Notes under the pieces: generated by a model
The model's input: the letters and a program-made list of their open reading frames with translations, nothing else
The model's database searches: none
Told to the model about the DNA's origin: nothing
NCBI GenBank assembly: GCA_002811645.1
Contig: PDIP01000010.1
Coordinates: 69,063-133,062, forward strand
Direction of reading: 5' to 3'
DNA: 64,000 bases
Origin: Corallochytrium limacisporum
Taxonomy: Eukaryota > Opisthokonta
Program-made: the position numbers and the translations under genes
Shown here: positions 42,613 to 53,949 of the stretch, one piece after another
Position numbering within the stretch: the stretch's first letter is position 1
How the letters are laid out: each line of letters starts with the position of its first letter

Positions 42613-43578
42613 CCAGCATCCACCGCGTGTGACTACGACTGCGTGCCTATGGCTGATCCCCACAGCCTTCCATGATGACGAACCCGCGGGCCGGCAGAGT
42701 GCAAGAAGGGGAAACAGAAAGGTGTGTGCGCTGTTTCCGCTAAACCGTCGGATATCACCGCACATATCCAAAGTATAGGGCTAGAAATCTCGTGTTCCTG
42801 TGGAGGCCTGCTTCAGAGCCCGATCACACCTGCTACTGGTCACACTGTTTCCACAATAGACAGAGTCAGGCTGCCGGTGTGGCTCACACCTTCTGCGCGA
42901 ACCGAACACGAAAAAAATCACTCCCAGTTGCAATCGATGATATCATCAATTTCAGCCAATCAACAGCTAGTTTTCACTTAGCTCTTAAATTAGTACCCGG
43001 ACCTAAATCCCGCCGCTTCTGTGTTTTTTTTGCCCTGCTTTCTCAGTCTCTTCGTTGTTGGTCGTGACGAACTCGAAGGGGATGCGGAGAGAGCGTACAA
43101 GTGGTTCACTGTGTAATTGTGACATAGGTCGAAGGAGTGCGAAGACTTGCCATGCCTAGCTGCCATGATCGGCCGCAATTCCGGTACAGTTTCTACTGAA
43201 AACTAGGAAGCGCGGGAAAACAAAGATGTTCACAAGCACGGATGCTGAGACGGGCATGGCTGCCGATAGATTCACCTGTGAAGAAAATATCTCTCCGTCG
43301 CTCCGTGTGTCCCTCGTTTTAAGTCTAGTGGAGGTGTCCACACGTCGGCTCCCCCGGTCCCCGGCACAATTTAAAATCTGTCTCATATTGGACGCGACGT
43401 ACAAGGGCGTTATCCCGATGGCGGGCGGGTTCATGGCGATTTTGGTTACTCCCGTTTCTTCTCCTCTGCACTACTTGCTGTCATTTTTGACCATTGGCAA
43501 GCACCGCTACTCCAATTCGCCACTGTTGTACAGTACACAACATCCTCGTTGAACTTGTAGCGCGCGCATGGAAGGGCC

Positions 43579-43596
43579 TGGTTGACTAGTCAACCA
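43579..43596. promoter_or_regulatory. 18-bp perfect palindrome
   Basis: TGGTTGACTAGTCAACCA is its own reverse complement. Its core TGACTAGTCA has two bZIP-like half-sites (TGACT/AGTCA). A dimer-binding site is an inference only. Confidence 0.45.
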
Positions 43597-44489
43597 ATCG
43601 AGAGTTCCACTTTATCACCTTGTATGGAAGGGACTGCCAACACAGAGTTGAAGAGAGATCAGCGATAGCAGCGGGACCAAGATGAAAAGTGACGAGGGAT
43701 CGAGAGGAGAAACGCAGATTGTAAAAAATCTTTTCTCATTTCTTCTTTCATCACACTGCTGTCTCTTTCCCTGTTGTCAACCACCCGCCACCCACAGTTG
43801 ATAATCACCAACACCAACCGCACATCGTAAAGTTATAAACGCACCAAAGGGAAGGAGCGGATTTTGAATTAGGCAAGCGCTATTGCGCATACTTGTGCTC
43901 AGCAAAGACGGCAAGGCGAGTCGAGCAGAAGCACTTTGGTCCCATTAAAATGCAGGGAGTACGAAGTTTACTCAGCTGTCAACAGATCCGAAACGCACCG
44001 CCCCTGCAGCATCATTTATTTTTGCGTAAACTTTGCGGGTGATGATTTGTTCACCTCTTCCCCTAGGATTGCTTATACTGCACCGCTCCGCGGTGATGTC
44101 CAGGTTGAACGGTGGCTGTGCAAGTATAGATGCATGCTGTACAATACCCACCTGTGGGATACTCTAGGAACACTGTGTACGCTAGCTAGTCCTTTCCTTA
44201 GATGGATACCGCCAGATTGTTTATGCCAGGTGGTTGAACACTGCAACAGTAAGAAGCGGCGGGGTATAAAATATATATTCCGCAAAACATAGTCTATATT
44301 TTGAAACCGGGGCAATAAGTGGACCAGAAAGCTTTGTCGTGCGAGAAGACAACCATTTCTTCCGCAGCGGCAATAATAAGTACCCCGCCGCCCGTCTCCC
44401 GGGAGAATTGGAGAGGAATATGCGAGTGTATGACATCAACCACTGCCGTATGTCTCCCGCCATTTAATAGCAGGAACTCATCCTATACA

Positions 44490-44498
44490 TTCAGTATG
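44490..44498 (+). promoter_or_regulatory. TTCAGTATG motif
   Basis: Preceded by ATACA and followed by AAATTTC. Further copies in the same gene-free region are TTCAGTATA at 45942-45950, TTCACTATG at 46563-46571 and TTCAGTATG at 48902-48910. Confidence 0.4.
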
Positions 44499-47400
44499 AA
44501 ATTTCAAAAAGCCAGTCCCTGTGTCAGGGGAAAGTTAACATCCGTTGCTCCCCGCTGCGGTGTTGTCGGAAGGTACCAACATCGTTGCGGTGCACCCATC
44601 ATCATCATCACTGCTATCGTGCACTCCTGTCTTCCGCTATCAGTGAAGAGTATGGAGCGACATGGACCAGCCTTGCTCCAAATACCATGACCAGAAGCCA
44701 CACAGTGTCGATCATCACAACTTAGCGGCCGCACACGCATGCGAAGGGACAAAACGTTGTGGTGCGCATGGTCCACACGACTTCGCCATCCAATGCTCAT
44801 GGCGAAGAAAGTTTCCGAACGTGTGATGTTAGCATGTCTCATCTTGGATTTATCTTGAGGTTCTACCTCATTCATCATCAGTATGATCACCTTGTATGAA
44901 CGGGGTTAAAGAGCCGATCGGGTGCATCCGGGATCATGCGCACCTGCGAAAGTTGTTCAGAGTTGTGGCATGCAAGGCACAAGTGTCCACTGTGATGTGT
45001 GATTGTGCTCCGCTGAGGATGACGATGTTCATATCATACTGCCAACAGAAGAAAGAAGGAACGCAGTTCATCATCTCGTACCCTTCTCTCGGAGCATACA
45101 CAAGTAATGAAGTTTTGATCGCCAATGCTAACAAGTAGTAACACAAACCAAGCGCACACCGAGCACCAATCGCTTACATCACGCACCCACTCCACAGATC
45201 ACTTTCGAACATCCGCCAGCAAAATACACCGGTACCTGATCCTTCGCCATGCAGAAACATCTCCGTCATAACTCCTTGCAACGAGTGAATGTGATGATGA
45301 TGATCTGTAACCTTTCAGCATGTTATGGTGCAGTGTGCGTATGGACTGCACCGCAGTCCTACCATGTCCATTGGACCATATGCACGTAAATTTGTTTTGT
45401 TGGATTGTAACGAGAGGAAAGAAGACCGGAGGAAGACGAGAGGGTAGTACAAGAAGGAAGGACGAAGAAGAAACGACGGTTGCAGCAAACGATGCGGCTA
45501 ACCCCCTACCTCCTGAAAATGATGGTGTATCGGCTAGTGCAAAGTTGAACGTTGAGCACAGCGCACCCTGCCCCTCCCCCCTGCACCACCCCTCAAGTCG
45601 CTCGTGTATCCTTGCCGTGTGCGATGCAAAGAGTTGACAGCCCTTGAACGCTGACACTTCCAGTCTCCGGGTCTGCGCAGTCTGAGACCTCGTAAGGCCC
45701 CGCCCCTTTAGAGATACTACCCTCTCATTCGTCAATTTGGACCACTCACTGATCAGTAAACACGATGAAATCACCATCCGGCTTGAGAAGGGTGGGTTCG
45801 GAAGGGGAGATGGGTGTGAAGAAATTTTCAAAAAAGGACGAGGCAGAAGGAGGGAAAGAGGGACACACCGGCGGGAGGAGCGCCATGGAATGTGGTACAC
45901 ATTTGCTGAAATTCGCAAAGGTGATGAATTTATGCCATTGTTTCAGTATAGATAATGGAAGCAATGAACAAAGCAAGCCAGGAATACAGTTTTTGTTACC
46001 AGGCAAAAGATTCACCACACGAACAAAAGGGTTCATAACATGGACACAAAAAGCAAGTCGCAAAGTCATTTGTAATAACCGAAACCGATGAGCCTTTTCC
46101 AGTCGCAGCAATGCTCTTTATTTGAAATTCAAACGACGCAGCAAATTTAACATGGTAATCAGACTACATGAAAAGGCCATTGAAAGTAAGAGAGACACGC
46201 AACTACAACGGCTTTCCTCCCGGGCATACCGAATTAGTGCGCCTCACTGTCAGAATTTGTTCTCCGTCTACTGGTTTAGGTGTTTCCAAATTACAAAGTA
46301 ATCAAACCCACGGTGCTAAGTGCCGATCAGACGGCCTGCGTGAGTTGTGCAGCTAGTTTGCTCAACAACATTTCTATATTTGCCGTTCACTCATTACTAT
46401 GGGTATTATTGCCCACCCGGGATAAATTAGGGGAACCAGGTAGGCCTGCATGGCATCTGTTACGCGAATGTGATCAATTTATGAGTTTCGTGATTAGAGT
46501 TTCTTTCCCTATTATTTCTAGTTTGCTCTCTTCTCTCTCTTGGCTAAGAAAGACGGGGCCTGTTCACTATGAAATGAGCTCCTTGCAGCACATGTCCGCT
46601 ACCACAACTTCCGCACGCAGGGGGTTCGGTCTCAACTGTGCACCAGCAAGAAGCGGTCCGGTTTTGTTTGGCGTCAATATAAACCATTTCAAATATCATC
46701 CCTTCGTCCACCTCGAACCATTTTTTCATGTTTTCCACTTCCAATGAATTCCTCGCTCTTCATGTGAGAGTTGATCCTTGCTATATACATACATTCCGAA
46801 CTCTCTTTTGGCAACAGTTGTTTCAATTGAGAAAGAACTTAGTATCTCACCGCCACAACTATCGTTCGGGCAGTTAGAGAAAGAGTCTTATCTTGTTGTC
46901 CATGTTGGTTGTGGAGTGGTTCGAGTTGTTGACCAAGAGTTGGCAGCAGCGACTGATGATGACCCTGGGTATCTTAACGGCATCACAACTTGAGCATCCA
47001 ACTGGCATGCATAGCATCCAGGTATTGATTTTCACATGAGTAAAGAGCTGCTTCAGCTGATCCTTTGACCATGCTAAGAGCCTACTAATAAAGCAGGCGG
47101 GATTTGAAGGGGCCGCATAGTGATCCTGATGTGTGCATCCTTGTTCTTGAACCCCGTGCCTTGAGTTTCATGCGCACCTGTGATATCTCTTTAATTCCTA
47201 GTGCAGAAGCGGATCTCTCCTCGTCCCGGATGCGGTCTTACCGAATCGTATGTGTGCCAAGCCGCAGTGGGGGAGGAAGACCTCAGCATGAATAGGCGAG
47301 ACGGGTGAGACCCACAAAGGGCGAACCCCCAATGACACCCCAGCTTGGGTGTGCGGTGCTTTTAAATACACATCAGGATTCGAGGGAACATCGTGCATGC

Positions 47401-48901
47401 AACAACACAAAGCAAACAAACAAAAGAACAAGCGAGAAACAATTTCCCCAACCTCAGACAGAATACAATCCATTCATAGTTGGTATATGAAGAAACTGGA
47501 ACTGTAGAGGAGTAGCCGTCCGAAGTCGAACGGTGAGAAACGGGACTGCTTGGATGCCGCGCTCTCTGACGAAAGTCTTTCACGCTTGTCCGTCTTCCTC
47601 TTCTCGATTTGAAGTGTACGTCACCTCTTAAAAAAAAATTAACTCTCCCTGTAGTTGTTCGATGGCAGACAGATCTTGACCTTCGCCGTTCTGGCAAAAT
47701 GTAGACTGTCGCCCAGTACCAGCGAGCCTGCGTGTCAGCAATGGTGCCAATTTGCTCCATGGTAAACAGCATTCGCCAATGACAGCCACCCACAGCTCAG
47801 AATCGATCAGGGGGACAGTGTCTATTCATAGCGTAGGCGCAGCTAGGTAAGTGGCGCGGTTGTGGCACTAAATTAGCCCCTGCACGCACCTTACACGTAG
47901 ACCACAGTTTCTGAAACCTCAAAACCCATCATCAATCCAACAGCATCCGCGCGACAAAAGGGTCGGCTGCCGGCAGACAGTAGACTCGCGCGGCCCATAC
48001 CTGCCCAAACAGTTCACTTTCTTCCAGTTTTAGAAGAGAGCAGAACGAGAAATTGGTGAAGAATGTTGTAACTGAAAGAGACGAAGGGAATGGAAGGAAA
48101 ACGGTACAAACCGAACCAAGAAAAAAATTAGAGCGCCAAGGACAAGCCCTCATCGAATGACTCCTTGCCGAAAGATGATCGCAGTCCTTGGGAGGTCCAA
48201 TCGTAGCCTGAGCCCATAGAGCCATACCCACACTGGAATAACTCCATCAAAATGCGTTCTCAAAAGGCGCAAGCGGCTGACTCTGATGCATTCCATCAGC
48301 AAAACGCAAGGCATGGATTCACACACAGTTCCAACAGACACATCTTGTGTGTGCCAAGTATTCATCTGCTACGCGAAGCTTACGTATACGAACGCAGATC
48401 GCTCTCACACAGCAACGCTCATGCAGAATAGTCTAAGTGCAGGGAACATCGGGTCCCACTACAAAATCTGATGCAGAGAGAGCGAGAGAGAGTCCATGGC
48501 CAAGCTGACATACAGAACGATCACGTTGATGTATGTAAAGGCTGGTGACGAGGCAATGGCTTCTGGATGCTCGTGGATGATGATGGAGAGACTCTTGTTA
48601 GACAGTCCCACCATGATGATCCGTCCGAAACAAATGAAAGACCTCACGCGAAGGCGTTGTGCTGTGTCCACGAAGACAGTATTCCGTAACACGTCTAGAT
48701 CCACTTCCCTTTTGAAGCCGTAGTTTTGACGAATTGGTCAAGCGAGTCCCTCGTACTGTCAGTATTGAAACCTGACGAGTATGAACATGCCATGAATTTT
48801 GCGTGCGCCTTCTACGCCGAGGTTATAGTGTAGAAAGAACGCATAATAGATCTAGACTCTGACTGCTCTCTGTTGTGCTTCGTAGCATATTTCACTGTAC
48901 T

Positions 48902-48968
48902 TTCAGTATGAGGGAAAGGAAGAGGGTGTATGGGCGGGTCTCAAGTATCACTCGAGCAAGCTCGAGTG
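48902..48968. promoter_or_regulatory. TTCAGTATG motif next to an 8-bp hairpin
   Basis: TTCAGTATG at 48902-48910 (preceded by TTTCACTGTACT) lies 38 bp before CACTCGAG-CAAG-CTCGAGTG at 48949-48968, a perfect 8-bp stem with a four-base loop. Confidence 0.4.
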
Positions 48969-51432
48969 TAGGGTGACCTTGGGTCTTCAGTTCCGCGCAA
49001 AATACGATTTCGGACACTTCCCTGTGTCCCTGAGATTCACGTCAGTCTTCAGTAGTAAATACATTGGAAAAACTTCACATGTATAAGACCTTCCTATTAT
49101 GGAAAGCAGCATCGAGCTCTTTTCTAACAGGTATCTCTGAGATGTTAACAAGTTAGGGGACTGTTTCCCATATATAATGCGGGGATGTTCTAATCAATAC
49201 TGACAGTCTCGACGTATGCTTGAGAGGTTGAAACATTGAGCTGCGATCGCCAAACGCTCGAGTTCCACAGTTTTCCGGGGTAATGCGGACTGTGCGAGAA
49301 TAACGAATGTCGTCGTTCACGACGGCTTCGCGGGGACCACGCGGGGCAAAACTTCCTTGAGGGTTTATTGTATTTTCTAGAGACTCGCGGTACGTTACGA
49401 ATGTAAGGAAAAAAAAACAAGGCTGTCGTGTCCGACCCTTGATGTCCTCACACGACCTCTGCGCGTGCAAGTGTCGGTGTCAGCGCATATGTTGACCAGA
49501 AGAAAGCAGGCCCGGAATGCAGCCCGTAAGATCCCACTCGAACCTTCTCAACACCATAAGCGTACCTTTAGAGGCGGGGTGCAGTGGTTTGATGGTGTGG
49601 TACTTGTTGTACTCATGCAAAATGCACGCAACGGATAGGGTGTCTCCTAGCATCCCAGGTTCTGCATCCCTCTCAAGCGCGACTCCTCCCTATTTTACTT
49701 TGCATCCAGTCGACGATTTCCATAGAAAACCTACACCCTCTCCGTTTTGAATTTCGGCTTAGTCAGAAAATATACAAAAAGCGAAAGAATAATGAAGCCA
49801 GGCAACCTGGGGATGTTTGGCCTGAAAGAGTGTGCCCCACTGGGCAAACCGCACCTTGCAAGCGCAACCCCCCCCCCCAAAAAAATATTGCTAACCCACA
49901 AATCCATCTGATATCTCTCAAAATGTCCTAACACTCACTATTCAAATCGTGCTTCGTTAGTCTGGATGAAGTCGCATGTTTCGTGTGACACTGGAGTATC
50001 AAATAGGTTAGCTCACCTCATATATAAATCCCTGCATTGGTTCTCTGAAAATTTATCGTCTCCTGACAGCGAGCTAAACATTAGATTCAGTGTTGAACAT
50101 ATTGCATGAATGAAGAATTTTGGGATGTAAAAGTTGATGGAGAGAAGAAGGTTGCTGGCTCTATGGGCCGTTCTCGCAGCGTCCCGTGCCTGCCTGTTTT
50201 CCTTCTCTGTTCATGGTCGACGAATATGCACACTGAACCAACAGGGCTGATGTTGACCATGTCCCGAAACGCGAACGCAGCTGAAGTTCTCCGACTTGCA
50301 TGGAATTCCCCCCCACGACGTTTGCGCTGGAACGAAAAAAAAATATCTTTCCGGTTTTGAATCCCCATACATTGTGTTGTACAACTCGGGATTCGGAACG
50401 GGCATGGTAAGCGTTGGGCACGGGACATTGAACTGCTAACGTCGAAGCCGATAGCGGCGAAATTTTTTTTTTTTTTTGAATTCAAAGTTTTCCGTTCCGA
50501 TTGTGGCTTGCGGGCGAGAAAGTTTTCCATCTTACTTACATACTTTCATTGAATCCGGAGGCACGCAGAGAAGAGAATCCCTTCCAGACTCTCGCTGCCA
50601 ACAAGAAGAGACGAAGAAAAAATTTTCCTTGCTCCCGACACGGGACCTGCCCTTGCGAAGCGGACATTGACAGCGCGGAGGGAAAAGTTGTAAGGAGGGA
50701 ATTAGAGAGTGAGAGAATTTAGAAAGACATCAAACAACGTATCAAACGAGACCGGATAACTTAGAAAAGAGTTAAGAATAGAAATTCGTTTGCAATGCAA
50801 ACCCAACCCTACGCAGTACCTTGAGGAAGACGCAGGAGTAAATACCGAACAGTCCTACCAATTGGTCCCCCCTCTCCTTACCTAAAGAACGGCCTTGGGA
50901 CACTGTTTTCCCGCTTATCTCCTTTTCCCCCCTTTCTCTCTCCCTCACTTTTTCTCTCACTTTTGCTTTCCGGCACTTCTAGAGGTACGCCGACGGAGGG
51001 AGACGGAAAGAGGAGGGGAGGGGAAAGGCCCGAATTGTGATCACAGACTTGGAAGTTTGCGGAGGAAGGGGAGGGGGGGGGAAAGAACAAAATTGCCAGT
51101 CTGCAGCCCTGGAAGAACGGAGTAGTTTTATTATAGGGAAGGGAAAACGATGGAGACGGCGAGTCTGCACGAAAAGTTCTCACCTGTGAGTGATGAACCA
51201 CCGCCTCTGCACTTGCCAGCGCGAGGAACGCACCGGCAGGAAGCAATGTAGGAGTTGGTTTCAGTTGGAGGTGCGTGCGTGGGTGATATTGAATGCGGAG
51301 TCTGTCCGTTCATCTTATTGGAAAATGTTTTTGCAAGGTGCGAGTGGCAACAAAATTGCTGTTGCCCCCGGGATGATGACATAGAAAGGTATATTAGCAT
51401 CTCTATGCCGATAGAGGAATGGTTTGGAATGG

Positions 51433-51439
51433 TATAAAC
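51433..51439 (+). promoter_or_regulatory. TATA box of bZIP2
   Basis: TATAAAC lies 62 bp before the ATG at 51495, similar spacing to U1-70K and eL42. Confidence 0.45.
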
Positions 51440-51494
51440 AGAACACTAATCCCCACGATTAGCGCATTGTGTCCAGTCTCTGAAATCGAATACA

Positions 51495-52097
51495 ATGCTG
51501 ATGATGTCTAACCGGGCCGGTCCCTTGGGAGTCATGTCTAATAACCACGCTGTTGGCTCTTTGCATATGCCCCAGACCCGGGGGCTTACTGCTATTGACA
51601 CAATCAAGACACCTGAACTGTTCAGCGGTCAGACGGGAACACTGAAGACCCCTGATATTATTAACATCCTCAACGCCACTCAGGAGCAGAACCCGCTGGA
51701 GCAGCAGCCGACTGAGTACCAGCGCAGCAATCTGTCCATTGTTGAGCCTGCCCCCAAGGCTGCCGAGGAGCAGCAGCCTGTGGTGCCTCGCAAGCCCATC
51801 GTAAAGAAGAAGAAGGCCGGACGCATTCCTGAACTTCTGGGTGAGAATGAAAACAAGCCCTACGAGGAGCTGAGCGAAAAGGAGAAGAAGATCATTAAGC
51901 GCCGTGAACGCAACAAGGTTGCTGCTCTCCGTTGCCGCCAGAAGAAGCAGAAGTGGTTTGCTCAGATGCAGCAGGACCTGGAGCAGACTAAGGAGCAGAA
52001 CCAGATTCTTCATATGGAACGGGAACGCCTTATTGCCACCATTGCCGATCTTGAGCAGCGTCTATCTCGTTATGAGGGTGCCATGCAGCAGCAGTAA
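51495..52097 (+). CDS. Jun/ATF3-like bZIP transcription factor (bZIP2)
   Basis: A 200-residue bZIP protein. The basic region (RRERNKVAALRCRQKKQK, about 136-153) has the canonical N-x2-AA-x-R-C-R with Asn140 and Cys at the redox-sensitive position, as in Jun, Fos, ATF3 and CREB-type factors. A zipper of about five heptads follows (LEQTKEQNQILHMERERLIA and on). A lysine-rich stretch (KPIVKKKKAGRIPELL) precedes it. The N-terminal 90 residues contain IDTIKTPELFSGQTG and LKTPDIINIL, repeats with TP sites that resemble MAP-kinase targets of Jun/ATF factors; this is inference. The gene lies directly after a 9.7-kb gene-free region. First ATG of the frame is used; further Mets at residues 3, 4 and 14. 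Confidence 0.92.
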   Translation: MLMMSNRAGPLGVMSNNHAVGSLHMPQTRGLTAIDTIKTPELFSGQTGTLKTPDIINILNATQEQNPLEQQPTEYQRSNLSIVEPAPKAAEEQQPVVPRKPIVKKKKAGRIPELLGENENKPYEELSEKEKKIIKRRERNKVAALRCRQKKQKWFAQMQQDLEQTKEQNQILHMERERLIATIADLEQRLSRYEGAMQQQ

Positions 52098-53188
52098 ATG
52101 CACTTCTCTTCGAACATCTTCCCATCGTCCGCTGGTCGGAGAAAGGGAATGAGGAACACTGACACGTGTACTTGACAATATTGAATGTTTAGATGCTTTA
52201 CCTCTGGAGGATGTTCTAATATATATTTATCAATGAATACAGCACAGCGCAGACCAACATGTCGCTCTGCTAGTCCATGACAATAATCGACTTCGTTTTC
52301 CTTGGTCCTTTGATCAATATTGTGGTGTACACGCTCTGGTTACCTGCCACACGACGTCTATCGCCGGACATCAGTCCTACTCTCATCTCGCTCCCACTGT
52401 AACATGCTCCTTCATGTCAAATTGTGCAACGATTTAGAGATCGGACCTCTATCAGCCGCTCCCAGCTCACTCAAACCCATCCTCAAGACAGACACCAGAT
52501 CTCATCTGCATTAGAAACATACAATGGCAGTCAATGAGTGCCCGAAGAATCGCAGGTGGGCCCAGTTGATTAACAGACCCGCCAGAAAGTCGGGGGGTTT
52601 CTATCCTTATCTCTGCTACTGACACCCACACTGGTGCTCTGGAACTACACATTAAGACCCACTGCAAAGTAGTGAAAGTATTGAAAAACCAAAATCCCAT
52701 ACACAATGTGAGAACATATCGGATGAGAGGTTAATTCGAAAATACAATCTGATTGCAATTTAGCAAAGATCAAATATTTTAAAAAAATTGATTCAATCAA
52801 AAGTTCTCACCTCCCTCCAATGTTGTAAAACGGCACATTTTCTTTCTAGCAACACGCACGGCACACGGTGGCCCCTACCCATTGGGGATCGCCCGTGCTC
52901 CTCAAAGCTCATTGCCCTGGTGCCGGCCGAATCGTGCAGCTGTGCGAACCCGATAAGCAATATTCCTATTGACCTCGGGATACTTGGAGAGCTTGGTTAG
53001 GTACAAGATTGTTGGAAAAGAATACGTTGGCACAAAGGCAGCGATCTATGATTCCATTGTCCACTACACATGCCTTGAACAGGGTCAACAGGAAGGAGAG
53101 TGAAGTCAGAAGTTGAGCGGGAGACGGTGCAGTGTCAATGCTCTTGTCAGAGACGGATGGCTAATGACGTAGGCTAATAACCGACAGT
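52098..53188. other. Intergenic region between bZIP2 and the CCHC gene
   Basis: 1.09 kb without a gene. It includes the bZIP2 3' untranslated region, with an AT-rich stretch at about 52211-52232, and a fused motif variant on the minus strand at 52670-52685 (TTCAATACTTTCACTA). Confidence 0.5.
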
Positions 53189-53857
53189 ATGATATCGTTG
53201 CAACGAATCAGCACTTTTGCCATGCGGCGCTATCAGCCATTGGCTATGAACAGGGGGAGCCAAGTGTTCAGATCTTTCACGACCACCGGTGCATGCACAC
53301 AAAAGGATGGTGACCAGAATGATGGAGAGGCATTTACTCTTAAACCCACTGGTGACCTCCCTGAATCCGATGCAGACGATGGTGATGTAGATGAACTTGA
53401 CGAATTCGATGTAGAGTCTGATATTGATGAAGAACTGTTGGAGACGATCAAACGCCGGAGAATGGGTAGGGAGCAGATGGTCACTCGAGAGGAGCAGAAG
53501 GCAATCAGCGATGAATTGCAGGAACAATTCAAGAATCGTAAGCCTCTGCGCAATTACATGCGCGCTCGGTGTCTGTACTGTGGTCTGACCGGCCACTGGA
53601 CGCATGACTGCCGGCAGCGGAGTATGAAGATGGACTCGGAACAGGGGCTGATCGATGACTTCTTGGGCCGTGGCGAACTCCTAGATGTTGATGCCCTGCA
53701 GGCGGACTATCTGGCTATGCTGAAGGCCAACATGAAGCAGATGCCCACAAAATTATCAAACAAAAAGAAGACCAAGGCTGAAGAGCTGGAGGACCCGAGC
53801 GCCACACAGATCAGAGGAGATACTGACAAGCTTGACATTAGCAAGACTTTCATCTAG
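53189..53857 (+). CDS. CCHC zinc-knuckle protein, probably mitochondrial
   Basis: A 222-residue protein that I cannot assign to a family. The N terminus (MISLQRISTFAMRRYQPLAM and on to about residue 35) has no acid and many Arg, Ser and Thr, typical of a mitochondrial presequence. A strongly acidic stretch (about 55-85) follows, then one zinc knuckle C-x2-C-x4-H-x4-C (CLYCGLTGHWTHDC, about 128-141), an RNA-binding module. The rest is helical and charged with a lysine-rich tail. Mitochondrial RNA or ribosome maturation is the natural guess, unproven. Starts at Met12 or Met20 are possible. Same strand as bZIP2; tail-to-tail with DHX8, 92 bp apart. Confidence 0.75.
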   Translation: MISLQRISTFAMRRYQPLAMNRGSQVFRSFTTTGACTQKDGDQNDGEAFTLKPTGDLPESDADDGDVDELDEFDVESDIDEELLETIKRRRMGREQMVTREEQKAISDELQEQFKNRKPLRNYMRARCLYCGLTGHWTHDCRQRSMKMDSEQGLIDDFLGRGELLDVDALQADYLAMLKANMKQMPTKLSNKKKTKAEELEDPSATQIRGDTDKLDISKTFI

Positions 53858-53949
53858 AATAGACATTGTATATTACCTACCTTCCGTTATCACTCACTGT
53901 CAGAGAGTCGAGGTTACCCAAACACACGCCTCTGAACCAGCCATGGATA

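Larger units (their letters stand above)
41831..51494. other. 9.7-kb gene-free region upstream of the Jun/ATF3-like bZIP gene
   Basis: No credible coding frame on either strand in 9.66 kb. It has the highest number of recurrent-motif copies, including five between 42.1 and 42.6 kb. It also has an 18-bp perfect palindrome (43579-43596), an 8-bp hairpin (48949-48968), a C tract followed by A run (49869-49887) and a T run (50463-50477). A low-complexity GA stretch is at 48476-48492. No tRNA or known small RNA seen. Confidence 0.6.

Noticed and set aside
45199-45918. Open frame of 239 codons on the minus strand in the 9.7-kb gene-free region
   Set aside because: The translation is Ser/Arg/Pro-rich low-complexity text without domain or family match, and competing frames overlap it.
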